A DNA stretch of 64,000 nt from JBHHUI01 sp965248775 (GTDB taxonomy: Bacteria > Chloroflexota > Anaerolineae > Anaerolineales > JBHHUI01). Positions 8,073 to 15,739 of this stretch are shown here, in pieces. How positions within the stretch are numbered: the first letter of the stretch is position 1; every line of letters starts with the position of its first letter. A model generated the notes under the pieces. That model was given only the letters and a program-made list of their open reading frames with translations, did no database searches and was not told the DNA's origin. The stretch covers positions 868,001 to 932,000 of the forward strand of contig OZ252150.1 in the NCBI GenBank assembly GCA_965248775.1, in the 5' to 3' direction. Both the position numbers and the translations under genes were made by a program.

Positions 8073-9470
8073 ATGTTACGTGACCGCCACGAAATCGACA
8101 AGTTCTTCCTGGACATTCTGGCATTGACGAGTGAGCTGGACCCGGTGTTGGCGCATATCGACGTATTGCTGGATGACGACGAGCTCTACCAGCGAGTGCG
8201 CGGTGACTTTGCGCGACGCTATCCGAAAACACTACAGACGGGCCGCAACTCCACGCCGGTGGAAGTCGTGCTCAGGGTGTTAGTCGTAAAGCATTTGTAC
8301 GGCTGGAGCTACGCGGAAACAGAGAAACATGTCAGGGACAGTCTGGTACTGCGCCACTTCTGCCGCGTGTACTTCGAGCGCGTGCCGGACGAGAAGACGC
8401 TCCTGCGCTGGGCGAACCTGCTCCAACCTGAAACACTTATCTCCCTGAACGCCCACGTGTTGCAGCTGGCCAGCAGGCTAAAGATCACCCGTGGCCGCAA
8501 GCTGCGCACAGATGGAACGGTTGTCGAGACCAACATCCGCTACCCCACTGACAACGGCCTGCTGGCTGATGGTGTGCGTGTGCTTGGGCGCACGCTGAGA
8601 CGGGCGAAAACGGTGCTCGGTGACACGACCGAACTGACGCAAGAGACGTTCCGCAACCGCTCCCGCAGTGCCCGCAAGTATGCTCGCCAGGTGGCCAATC
8701 AGGCCCGCAGGCGCTCCGAGACAGCTAAAGCGCAGCTGACGACCACGTACCGCAAGCTGCTGCAGGTCGCCCGCCAGAGTGTGCAGCAGGCGAAAATCGT
8801 TCTGGAGCAGCTGCAGACACAGAAAGATCGCGCAGCGCAGCGCTTGACCGCGACCCTCGAGACCTTCACCCCGCGTGTCGAGCAGGTCATCAGTCAATGT
8901 GAGCGGCGGGTCTTCGCCGGCGAGAGTGTCCCGGCGAGTGAGAAGCTCGTAAGTCTCTTTGAACCGCATACCGCCATCATCCGCAGGAACAAGGTCCGCA
9001 AGCCCACCGAGTTCGGGCGCAAGGTCTGGCTCGATGAAGTCGACGGCGGCTTGCTAAGCAACTGGCGCGTCCTCGCTGGCAATCCGAACGATGTCAATCA
9101 GTGGCAACCTGCCCTCGACCAGCACACGCAGCAGTTTGGCTGCGCACCGGAACAGGTCAGCGGCGATCGCGGACTCTACTCGCCCGGCAACGAAGCTTAT
9201 GCTCGCGCATTAGGTGTCGCGCGCGTCATCTTGCCCAAGCCCGAGCACAAATCCAAACAACGTCGGGCCCATGAAAAGCAACTCTGGTTCCGCCGTGGCC
9301 GGCGTTACCACGCCGGCGTCGAAGGTCGGATAAGTGTCTTGAAACGCCGCTATCGACTCGACCGTTGCCGCAATCGTGGCGAAGCAGGCTTCCACCGTTG
9401 GGTCGGGCTGGCCATCCTGGCGGCCAATCTCAATACCATCGGTACCAAGCTGGCGGCCAAGGCCACGTAA
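8073..9470 (+). CDS. ISNCY-like transposase, second copy, intact
   Basis: About 465 residues from the ATG at 8073, the position equivalent to the start of copy 1 (6504); an upstream in-frame start at 7980 is less likely. The protein has an N-terminal domain (ELDPVLAHIDVLLDDDELY, then LRVLVVKHLYGWSYAETEKHV), a DDE core beginning at KLRTDGTVVETNIRYPTDN, a long helical insertion rich in Arg, Gln and Lys, then GDRGLYSPGNE and the YHAGVEGRISVLKRRY block with the last catalytic Glu. No lesion or mini-insert is visible, so it could still drive transposition of the pair. Confidence 0.8.
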   Translation: MLRDRHEIDKFFLDILALTSELDPVLAHIDVLLDDDELYQRVRGDFARRYPKTLQTGRNSTPVEVVLRVLVVKHLYGWSYAETEKHVRDSLVLRHFCRVYFERVPDEKTLLRWANLLQPETLISLNAHVLQLASRLKITRGRKLRTDGTVVETNIRYPTDNGLLADGVRVLGRTLRRAKTVLGDTTELTQETFRNRSRSARKYARQVANQARRRSETAKAQLTTTYRKLLQVARQSVQQAKIVLEQLQTQKDRAAQRLTATLETFTPRVEQVISQCERRVFAGESVPASEKLVSLFEPHTAIIRRNKVRKPTEFGRKVWLDEVDGGLLSNWRVLAGNPNDVNQWQPALDQHTQQFGCAPEQVSGDRGLYSPGNEAYARALGVARVILPKPEHKSKQRRAHEKQLWFRRGRRYHAGVEGRISVLKRRYRLDRCRNRGEAGFHRWVGLAILAANLNTIGTKLAAKAT

Positions 9471-9858
9471 CTATGCAATTGTCAAGGTTCACTCCCAGCA
9501 AGAAGTTCGCCCTTGCCGATTTCTGATTAGGTGGTGCGTTTTGCACCGGAAACTAGTCTAGGTTTGGGCCTGATCCGCAAGAAGGCCGGAGAAGACATGA
9601 AGAGGGATCTCGGAAGCTTGAAGTCAAACTTGGAATCCAGCTAGACACACTCAACTCAGTCCATATGATGTAATCCGGGAATATCACTCGAGTATTGTCA
9701 ATCGATAACTACGACAATTGAACATTGTTGAATATGAGGCACTCTGGAGAGAAAAGGCAAGAGTGGTCTTTAGTGGGCATTTCAACGTTTCAGTAAATTA
9801 TTGACGAGTTCTAATGCGCCGTATGGGGGAACTGTCATGTGACCTGGTGTGATCATCT

Positions 9859-9923
9859 GCCCAACAAAGCGTGCACCCGACTTGTGGGATTCTCCCCGCC
9901 GCAGGTAACGCCGGTCGTTAGGT
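9859..9923 (+). other. attC recombination site (65 bp)
   Basis: The best attC in the window. R'' = GCCCAAC (9859-9865) and R' = GTTAGGT (9917-9923) both fit the consensus. The inner boxes GCGTGCACC (9870-9878) and GGTAACGC (9904-9911) pair as GCGT/ACGC and ACC/GGT with unpaired bases between. It follows the SRPBCC gene and precedes the peroxiredoxin-like gene, as expected in a cassette array. Confidence 0.75.
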
Positions 9924-10148
9924 TGCCTCGAGAAAATGCAAGGTCATATGACGCGTGCGAATTGTCTTCTCCGCGCTAATCTTTCGAAAGAAGTGAAGTA
10001 TTATCCTAACCTGTCGTATGTGATTGGCGGTCTCGGTCTGCCTGTGTAAGATACAATCGCATTTGTCGGGAAGTCCTCATCAAAGACAGCCTGCATGAGG
10101 ACTTCGCGGTAGAAACTAACCTGGCCAATACCGACGAAAGGAAGAATA

Positions 10149-10700
10149 ATGAAACTTCAGGCGAATATGAAAGCTCCCGAGTTTGATGGGATGACGCTTG
10201 ATGGTCACCAAATTTCTTCGGACGCGTTATTGGGCAAGAATATACTACTAAAGTTCTACCGCTATGCAGCTTGCCCAGTTTGCAACCTTCAAGTTCAGGA
10301 CTTTGTTAAACAGATAGAGATGCTGAATAATAGCGGCATAACAATCGTAATGGTTTTTCACTCGCCTCTGGAATCCCTTGAGAAAAATCTCAGAACAAAG
10401 GTGCCTTTCCCCCTCATAGCCGATGCGAGAAAACAGATTTATCGAAAATATGAGGTAGATGTGTCATGGGGAGGGATGTTCTCGTGGGCTGTAATACGAG
10501 ACACTGCAAAGGGCCTTGCAAAAGGTTTTATCACAAACCCAATTGGCAGCAAGGAAAAAGTAGCGGGACACCCGGCGGATTTTATTATTGACGGGGACGG
10601 GATTATTCGATATGCCCACTATGGCAAGAATTGGGCGGATTCGCTTTCTGCCGACGAAGCCTTAAGGATCATCCAAGGACTCAATTTGGCAAACGCATAA
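10149..10700 (+). CDS. Peroxiredoxin-like (AhpC/TSA-type) protein
   Basis: 183 residues, ATG after GAAAGGAAGAATA. Thioredoxin-fold protein: GKNILLKFYRYAACPVCNLQ holds a CPVC motif with two Cys at about residues 42 and 45, then a family-typical stretch up to PFPLIADARKQIYRKYEV and a C-terminal DFIIDGDGIIRYAHYGKN. Members reduce peroxides or act as thiol oxidoreductases in the cytosol. The CxxC arrangement is closer to thioredoxin-like reductases than to classical AhpC, so the exact reaction is open. The gene stands alone, begins 225 nt behind the attC at 9859 and is followed by a damaged attC-like site, which fits a cassette. Confidence 0.75.
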   Translation: MKLQANMKAPEFDGMTLDGHQISSDALLGKNILLKFYRYAACPVCNLQVQDFVKQIEMLNNSGITIVMVFHSPLESLEKNLRTKVPFPLIADARKQIYRKYEVDVSWGGMFSWAVIRDTAKGLAKGFITNPIGSKEKVAGHPADFIIDGDGIIRYAHYGKNWADSLSADEALRIIQGLNLANA

Positions 10701-10726
10701 AAATCTCCTCTCGAGCCCCGGCAACC

Positions 10727-10758
10727 TGACAACTGCTCAGATTGTGTGAAAACTGTGC
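10727..10758 (+). other. attC-like left arm C with an IS end at the same site as in A
   Basis: ACCTGACAACTGCT followed directly by CAGATTGTGTGAAAACT. The left half equals the left arm of attC-like site A, and the right half equals the left terminal repeat of the IS1-like element (one difference). The junction is at the same base as in site A. After the repeat the sequence is unrelated to that element. Confidence 0.5.
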
Positions 10759-10835
10759 TGGGTCACGTCCGATAACTAGGCATCTGACGGCGATTATGGT
10801 GCCGAGACCGCGAGTTAGAAAATAAGCAGCACTGC

Positions 10836-10980
10836 CTATGGGAGTGCTGCAACCATATCTGGCACACCCAGAATGTTTATCACGCGCTTGAAGTTGTAGG
10901 CCAGCACACTCACCCAGCCCCGGCTGGACGGGACTCATTTCCGCGCGAACTTTCTCAATTCCGCGCATCAGGAAGTAGCC
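10836..10980 (-). pseudogene. C-terminal remnant of an IS1182-type transposase
   Basis: Read on the minus strand: YFLMRGIEKVRAEMS, then after a 25-nt interruption VLAYNFKRVINILG and a stop at 10836. This is the conserved ending of IS1182-like transposases. A 22-nt mini-insert (10911-10932) with a 3-bp repeat ACT on both sides breaks the frame. The rest of the transposase is missing. Confidence 0.7.
10911..10932 (-). repeat. Mini-insert, 22 nt, with 3-bp flanking repeat
   Basis: Same unit as 1023-1043 on the other strand (arms CCCG/CGGG, CCAGC/GCTGG). ACT stands on both sides (10908-10910 and 10933-10935), which may be a target duplication. Confidence 0.75.
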
Positions 10981-11000
10981 CTAATATCGGCAAATAGTAG

Positions 11001-11033
11001 GGATTTCTCCTCGCTGCGCTCGTCGAAATGACA
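11001..11033. repeat. Dispersed repeat ending CGAAATGACA
   Basis: GGATTTCTC, a short CG-rich hairpin, then CGAAATGACA. The same ends recur at 43361-43387 and, inverted, at 43306-43331. It is REP-like and intergenic. Confidence 0.5.
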
Positions 11034-11678
11034 ATAGGCCGTTGCTGGACTCTGCACTATGTTGACGACCATTACAAAATATTAAAAAGTTGCGTTAAGT
11101 TATGAAGAAATTAATAGCACAAATGTTAGGAGTAAAATGGTTCGTGCAGATCATCATTGGCCTCTTCAACCTGACAAGTCAGCGAACCGCACCAATCCCA
11201 AAATTCCCATCACCACAAGATCGAGATGAAGCCTGGCGTCAGGACATTACTTACCTGAGAGACGAATTTTTAAAAGTAGACCGGAGTTTCACAGAGGATA
11301 CTTCACAGGAATTTACAAGCATTCTAGACAGTCTTTATGGTCAAGTTACTTCACTCTCTGATAACGAGATTTTAGTGGAAATTACGCGAGCTACAGCCAC
11401 TTCGGGAAACGGACACACTCGTGTATTTTTAATGCGACAGGGCAACTATCTGAATCGTCTGCCTATCCGATTTTACTGGTTTTCCAATGGGTTGTTCGTC
11501 GTCAAAGCAACTGCAAATTTTTCCGAAACCCTGGGAACTCGAGTGATGGCGATCAATGGCAATCCAACAGAAGAATTGATGAGTCGAATGTGGGCACTCA
11601 TTCCTGGTTCAGATTCGTGGGTATTCTACAAGAGCTCGTATCTCCTAAATAGCCCCGACTTCCTACATGGTCTAGGCG

Positions 11679-13160
11679 CAATACCTTTCAAATAAGGGCC
11701 AAAGCTTGCCGGAAAGGTTGTCGGGGTTGGGGCCAGTGATAATGCTCCGGCTGTTTCAGGCGGAACTTTGACATCTTGCGTTTGACTACACGCGGGTTTG
11801 AACGGGCACGGCGGAGAGGCAGACGAACGTCAGCGATGTCATGCAACAAGCGGTCATAGAGTTGGCCGAGTTGGTCAACGGCCGTCTTTTGAAACTCGGC
11901 GAGCGTGTCGCGCACGAGTTCGAGTGCATGCACAAAGCTGAGTTGGTCGGGATCGAGACCGGTGCGTTGGGCAGCCGCATGCATCAGGAAGCGGATGATG
12001 AAGTGTGCGATGAGCAGGCCATACAGTTCCTGAATGACCCCGACCGGCTTGAGACTGCGCAGCGGGCGTCCGGCCAGACGTTGATGGGTGTCGACTTCAT
12101 CGATGACCAATTCGATTTCCCAGCGTTCGTGATAAGCTCGCGCGAGTTCCAGGGCTGGGAAGGCTTCGGGGTTCAGCAAGGTGGTAACCAAGCGGTGCAC
12201 TTCACCGTAACCGGGGAGTGCCGGGTCACTTATGGTGTATTCGACGATGCGCACCAGGAGGCGCTCGCCCCGCTTGCGGCGCTGGTAGTCGGAGGGGGTC
12301 AGGTAGGCGGTGTAGGAGCCATCTGGCAATGGACAGCGGTTTTTAGGCTTGACATGGGCTGGAAATCGGCTCAAAATGTGTCCCCCGCGCTCCAAAACCA
12401 TGCGCAGCATGTCATAATCATGAAACCCACGGTCCCACATCACCAACATGCCCATCTCGACCGAGCGCAACAGGCGAAAACCACCTATGCGCTCGCTGGT
12501 GTGGCAAGGCCAGAAGCCCGCATCGACAATCGTATGCGTGCCGCACTCGACCAGATACACCCCTTGCACCTGCGGAAAAGCGCTCTGGCCGCGCGGGCTG
12601 TGGTGCCGTCCAAAAGCCGCCGCATTCTCCGGCGTGTCAGCCACATCTTCAACCGTGCCATCGATGGCCATCAGGCGCAATCCAAAGAGGAACGCGCCGG
12701 CTGTCTCCGTCGTAGCTATCGGTCGACATACATGCCGAAACAAACGCACGACCGGTCGAGCACCCAGTTGATAGCGCCGATAGGTAATCGCACTGTCTTT
12801 CGGTACCGCGTATTCCGGATTGTTCCAGATGTACCGCAACCCCTGGGCGATCTTACGCATTACCCGCCCCAGAGAAGATTGCGTGTAGATGTTCATTGTG
12901 ATGATTAAAAACACTGTCACGACCAGATTCAATTTGCGCTCGCGTTGCGTTTTCAAGCCTTCTGCCTCCAACGCTGCTTCGACCACATCTGGCGGAATAA
13001 CCCGGCTCAGGCTTGTAAATGTCAGTTCCCGGCAAAACTTGCTCTCGATGTCAACCTCGCGTAATCTGTATCCCATCAGGTGGCCCCCTGGCATCTTGCG
13101 AATTTGATATCTCACAAGTATGCCTCGGGTGCCACCTGTTTGCTTATTTGAAAGGTATTG
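11679..13160 (-). mobile_element. IS4-family element (1482 bp)
   Basis: Terminal repeats CAATACCTTTCAAATAAG (11679-11696) and its exact complement (13143-13160), flanked by the 10-bp target duplication GGTCTAGGCG. A 10-bp duplication fits IS4-family members. Confidence 0.92.
11688..13115 (-). CDS. IS4-family transposase
   Basis: 475 residues filling the IS, intact. It shows an N-terminal domain (VIPPDVVEAALEAEGLKTQRERKLNL), a DDE core with RLMAIDGTVEDVADTPENAAAFGRH, the second catalytic region MLVMWDRGFHDYDMLR, and the YREK-like signature region ARAYHERWEIELVIDEVDTHQR with the last Glu. The stop lies inside the right-hand terminal region, as usual for compact IS. Several Met codons near the start are possible initiators. 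It is probably functional. Confidence 0.88.
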   Translation of the reverse strand: MRYQIRKMPGGHLMGYRLREVDIESKFCRELTFTSLSRVIPPDVVEAALEAEGLKTQRERKLNLVVTVFLIITMNIYTQSSLGRVMRKIAQGLRYIWNNPEYAVPKDSAITYRRYQLGARPVVRLFRHVCRPIATTETAGAFLFGLRLMAIDGTVEDVADTPENAAAFGRHHSPRGQSAFPQVQGVYLVECGTHTIVDAGFWPCHTSERIGGFRLLRSVEMGMLVMWDRGFHDYDMLRMVLERGGHILSRFPAHVKPKNRCPLPDGSYTAYLTPSDYQRRKRGERLLVRIVEYTISDPALPGYGEVHRLVTTLLNPEAFPALELARAYHERWEIELVIDEVDTHQRLAGRPLRSLKPVGVIQELYGLLIAHFIIRFLMHAAAQRTGLDPDQLSFVHALELVRDTLAEFQKTAVDQLGQLYDRLLHDIADVRLPLRRARSNPRVVKRKMSKFRLKQPEHYHWPQPRQPFRQALALI

Positions 13161-14048
13161 GGTCTAGGCGTAACTCCCAATCCAGATACAGTTCCGATCA
13201 CGTTTCAGAACGGTGACGGCACGGAATTCACGCTCAATCTTCCACCATTTCCAATTCAGAAACGAGACTCATCCTACGAAGCCTGGGTTGATTTGTCACC
13301 GTTTTCCACCTCGCATCCTGACGATCACACTTGGTTGCACGTTCTTTCTGATGAGGCAGTGCCCCTGTATCTCCAGACTCCAAACTTGGCTTGCTCCTAC
13401 AAATTACTAGAAAGCTCGCCACTGTTGTATATCCAGATAAACCAAAATATAAGTGATGAGGCCTGCAAGCAAACGGATTTTGCGGATGAAATCAAAGAGC
13501 TTGCCAATTTCAACCCAGTAGAAGCAATTATTTTTGACCTGAGGTTCAATACTGGTGGGAATTATCTGGAGACCTTAGAGATAACGAAGGGAATTCCCAC
13601 CTGGTTCAAATCGGCCCAAAATATCTATATTGTAAATGGGCCAGCCACATTTTCGGCAGGGATTGTGAGTACAGCGAGGTTGAAATACTTCTCTGGAAAA
13701 CGCGCGATAATCGTCGGAGAGTCAGCAGGGGATGGATTGAAAATGTGGGCCGAAGGGCCGACATTCACCCTTCCAAATTCTGGATTGCAAGTAATGGCTG
13801 CTACGGGTCATCACGATTGGGCGGAGGCTGGTTTTGAGCTTGGTAAGACCCACTTTCCGAACCTGTTTCATGGCGTTGCCGTTGGCAACATTGACATTGA
13901 TCTCCCTGTCACGGTTTCATTTCAAGATTATCTGGCAGGACGTGACCCGGTGCTTGAGGCGATTACTTCCCGCGAAGGATAATCTTGTGGATATTGGCAA
14001 ATTGTTTCTTCCGACATGAAGCGGATCTTGCACCCATTGGCTCAGCGT

Positions 14049-14055
14049 TGGGCGC
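14049..14055 (+). other. Possible attC R' box (GTTGGGC)
   Basis: Full match to GTTRRRY, lying between the S41 gene and the next gene (start 14072). I could not find a convincing RYYYAAC partner, so this is only a candidate cassette border. Confidence 0.3.
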
Positions 14056-14071
14056 TTATTCTGACTCTGTT

Positions 14072-14545
14072 ATGGACATTTCATCTGAACATCGTCGGTT
14101 CTTGATCGTCGACCAGGGCGTAGTTCCAACGGTCTACAACTTCTTTCTCAATGGTTTCATTGCCTGGCTCCTGTTCCGCTCGGCTGAGTCGGTTCCCTTG
14201 TGGGGTCGATCGAGCATCGTTGTCGACACGCTCGCTACGGCCTTCATCCTGCCTCTCGCCACGTGCATCATCGTTTCCTACATTGTTGCTCGCCAGGTTT
14301 CGACCGGCCGGATCTCACCGATACCTGAGCCAGCCACCACGCCGGTCGTAGCTTGGCTTGCCGCCCATACCCCGGTCCAGCGGGGAGCGGCTCTCGGATT
14401 GGCCGGTATCGTTGTTGCCGCGATTCCCGTCTTTCTATGGTTCGCCATCGGAGGCCCGAAGGAGCTCGCGTTGAGTTCTTTTTTATTGTTCAAAGCAAGC
14501 TTTGCGGCAGCTCTTGCTGTAATTGTCAGTCCTGTTATTGGTTAG
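14072..14545 (+). CDS. Membrane protein of unknown function
   Basis: 157 residues from the ATG at 14072 (MDISSEHRRFLIVDQGVVP); an in-frame ATG at 13985 overlaps the spacer and is less likely. I do not recognise the family. Three to four hydrophobic stretches are visible: one around VYNFFLNGFIAWLLF, one around ATAFILPLATCIIVSYIVA, one at AALGLAGIVVAAIPVFLWFAI, and a C-terminal one ending AVIVSPVIG. The charged N-terminus precedes the first helix. It stands alone behind a possible attC border and in front of two palindromic mini-units, so it may be a cassette gene. Confidence 0.6.
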   Translation: MDISSEHRRFLIVDQGVVPTVYNFFLNGFIAWLLFRSAESVPLWGRSSIVVDTLATAFILPLATCIIVSYIVARQVSTGRISPIPEPATTPVVAWLAAHTPVQRGAALGLAGIVVAAIPVFLWFAIGGPKELALSSFLLFKASFAAALAVIVSPVIG

Positions 14546-14580
14546 GTCGCTCTGGTGAGCTCATCGCCGTGTCCCCCCGG

Positions 14581-14637
14581 CCCAGTACATCCGGGACTGG
14601 GTGGCGCGCCCGGTCCCGTGAGTCCGGGGTCACGGGA
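14581..14637 (+). repeat. Two overlapping interleaved-palindrome units
   Basis: Unit 1: CCCAGT (14581), CCGGG (14591), ACTGGG (14596), CCCGG (14609). Unit 2 starts on that last CCCGG, then TCCCGTGA (14614), CCGGG (14624), TCACGGGA (14630). Both follow A-B-A'-B'. Unit 2 matches 41839-41868 on the other strand. Confidence 0.75.
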
Positions 14638-14685
14638 GACGCCAGTACGCGACTAGGGCGTCATTGACGCGAGGCGTAATATGAG

Positions 14686-14886
14686 TCAATGTTCTACTTC
14701 ATCTTGGAAAATATATTCTATGGATAATTCAAATAGACGAGCAGCTTTGAACGCTAGAGGCAAACTGGGATCGAATTTTCCTCTCTCAATAGCATTAATA
14801 GTCTGCCGTGAAACCTCTAGCGCATTGGCCAGCTGAGCCTGGGTCCAGTTGCGTTCTGCACGCAGTACCTTTAAGCGATTTTTCAT
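14686..14886 (-). CDS. XRE-family transcriptional regulator
   Basis: 66 residues, essentially only a helix-turn-helix: LKVLRAERNWTQAQLANALE is followed by VSRQTINAIERGKFDPSLPLAFKAARLF, the YozG/Cro-like layout of small XRE regulators. Its ATG overlaps the stop of the membrane-protein gene (ATGA, 14883-14886), so the two are co-translated. Families of this type usually repress their own operon; two operator-like repeats lie upstream of the pair at 15331-15390. Confidence 0.85.
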   Translation of the reverse strand: MKNRLKVLRAERNWTQAQLANALEVSRQTINAIERGKFDPSLPLAFKAARLFELSIEYIFQDEVEH

Positions 14887-15305
14887 CGATATCGAAACTG
14901 GCTGACGATAATTCCGGCAAGGTAGGTGAGACCCATAAAAATGACGAGGTGTGCAATCTCTGCGTCAAAAGAAATAATGTTTGTGATATCCAATGTTGAA
15001 TAGCTAAGTCCCACTACTAGTCCAGCGCCCAAAGTTAGTGCCATAGCTTCAAGTTGAATTTTTTGCTGCATCTCATCAAGTGCTTTTAGGTGCCTCTTAT
15101 TCGCTAAAATCATTCCAAAGCCAATACCCATGTTAATGAAGATTACAAGAATTGTTAAAGAATAATTGGAATGCCAAATAAATTTGGGACCAAAAGTAGC
15201 GACAGCCATTGTCACAGTCCAAGCAGCTGTCCACCAAAACAAAAGAATAGTGTTATTTTTAATACGCTCTGTCCAACTATTAGTATCGTTCATCTGTTCG
15301 TTCAT
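14883..15305 (-). CDS. Membrane protein paired with XRE regulator
   Basis: 140 residues with four hydrophobic segments: NNTILLFWWTAAWTVTMAVA, SLTILVIFINMGIGFGMIL, ALTLGAGLVVGLS and AHLVIFMGLTYLAGIIV. A Lys-rich loop (NKRHLKALDEMQQK) separates the middle two. Such proteins commonly accompany a small XRE regulator, where the pair acts as a sensor and repressor module; the signal is unknown. The ATG at 15305 follows AAAGGAGGCAAAC, a strong ribosome site. It overlaps the regulator gene by 4 nt. Base composition is clearly more A+T-rich than the operons from 27 kb onwards. Confidence 0.75.
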   Translation of the reverse strand: MNEQMNDTNSWTERIKNNTILLFWWTAAWTVTMAVATFGPKFIWHSNYSLTILVIFINMGIGFGMILANKRHLKALDEMQQKIQLEAMALTLGAGLVVGLSYSTLDITNIISFDAEIAHLVIFMGLTYLAGIIVSQFRYR

Positions 15306-15330
15306 ATGTTTGCCTCCTTTGGCTAAATGA

Positions 15331-15390
15331 CAAGTACACTTTACATTTTTATTATAAATCAGGTCATCTTTGGTATCAAGTATGCTTTAC
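15331..15390 (-). promoter_or_regulatory. Two operator-like repeats upstream of the XRE operon
   Basis: CAAGTACACTTTAC (15331-15344) and CAAGTATGCTTTAC (15377-15390), same orientation, 46 bp apart. The core AAGTACACTT is an inverted repeat, and the second copy differs at two positions. They lie in the promoter region of the membrane-protein/XRE pair and are the likely binding sites of that regulator. Confidence 0.55.
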
Positions 15391-15718
15391 AAAAAGACTA
15401 GTGTGCATGACTAGATGTGAGATAGAGAGGAGGTCTTATAATGCTGGAATTAAAGATTTTCAGCTTTTCTGCAATCTAGCTGACAAGAGTCTGAGTTTTT
15501 CTATAAAATAACCAAATAATATTCGATGTTAGGAATTGGTCAGCACTAAACATATAACAAAAAATTTCACAGCGAACGGTTTACCCCTTGGCTGAAAAAC
15601 GCCAAAGGTCAAACCTTCTCGTGATTTAGGCGTTGGGCAGCTGAGCAGTACCTTTCATTGGCCTTATTGCAATCCTAACCAAACTAGAAAATCAAATTTA
15701 CGAGAAATAATATCAGAC
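15391..15718. other. Spacer without a gene
   Basis: No coding sequence seen. A GTTGGGC box at 15620-15626 fits the attC R' consensus, but no partner arm was found on either strand. The ribosome site GGGAGG of the disrupted ligase gene lies just beyond the right end. Confidence 0.4.
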
Positions 15719-15733
15719 CGGGAGGCAAATAAT
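15719..15733 (+). promoter_or_regulatory. Orphaned ribosome-binding site of the acyl-CoA ligase
   Basis: GGGAGG stands 9 nt before ATGTAT (15734-15739). This is the left copy of the duplicated start codon; the right copy (17219) is joined to the ligase body. The IS separated the ribosome site from its gene. Confidence 0.7.
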
Positions 15734-15739
15734 ATGTAT

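Larger units (their letters stand above)
6425..9552 (+). mobile_element. Tandem pair of ISNCY-like elements (3128 bp)
   Basis: Outer ends TTTCCGGTGCGAAA (6425) and TTTTGCACCGGAAA (ending 9552) are inverted repeats and are flanked by the 9-bp duplicate CTAGTCTAG. Inside are two related transposase genes in the same direction, each preceded by a similar left end (GCGAAAG..GGCCC, CACAGAAAGGGCC). The inner boundary lies between about 7940 and 8010 and cannot be placed exactly. The whole block moved in, or grew by tandem insertion, inside one target site. Confidence 0.8.
6064..9644 (+). pseudogene. SRPBCC family protein, interrupted by a tandem IS insertion
   Basis: Original gene: 6064-6424 joined to 9562-9644 (147 residues). 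The 9 bp CTAGTCTAG are present at both junctions (6416-6424 and 9553-9561). Removing 6425-9552 with one duplicate gives WIASLGLGLIRKKAGEDMKR, in frame, and a normal family ending KRDLGSLKSNLESS. SRPBCC (polyketide cyclase/START-like) proteins bind hydrophobic ligands in a helix-grip fold. The N-terminus IDINRPAETVFKYLTDISQAPSWRP is typical. The TTG at 6064 is preceded by AGGAGGCAAG. The next site downstream is the attC at 9859, so this was probably a cassette gene. Confidence 0.85.
11102..13982 (+). pseudogene. S41-type peptidase-like protein, interrupted by an IS4-family element
   Basis: Original gene: 11102-11678 joined to 13171-13982, 462 residues. The 10 bp GGTCTAGGCG flank the IS (11669-11678 and 13161-13170), and precise removal gives LHGLGVTPNPDTVPITF in frame. 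The N-terminus has one hydrophobic segment (WFVQIIIGLFNL) that may anchor or export it. The middle has a PDZ-like ending (GTRVMAINGNP), and the C-terminal half shows the crotonase-like fold of S41 peptidases: EAIIFDLRFNTGGN, then GPATFSAGIVSTARL (likely Ser) and GKRAIIVGESAGDG. A GTTAAGT box at 11092-11098 lies four bases before the start, compatible with a cassette border but without a recognisable partner arm. Confidence 0.8.

Noticed and set aside
11841..12908. 355-codon plus-strand frame
   Set aside because: Lies antisense to the intact IS4-family transposase and has no family features; a shadow of G+C-rich coding.
14370..14402. CCCGGTCCAGCGGGG in the membrane-protein gene as another mini-insert
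   Set aside because: Only a loose resemblance to the CCCGTCCAG unit, no interleaved second repeat and no reference copy to show an insertion.
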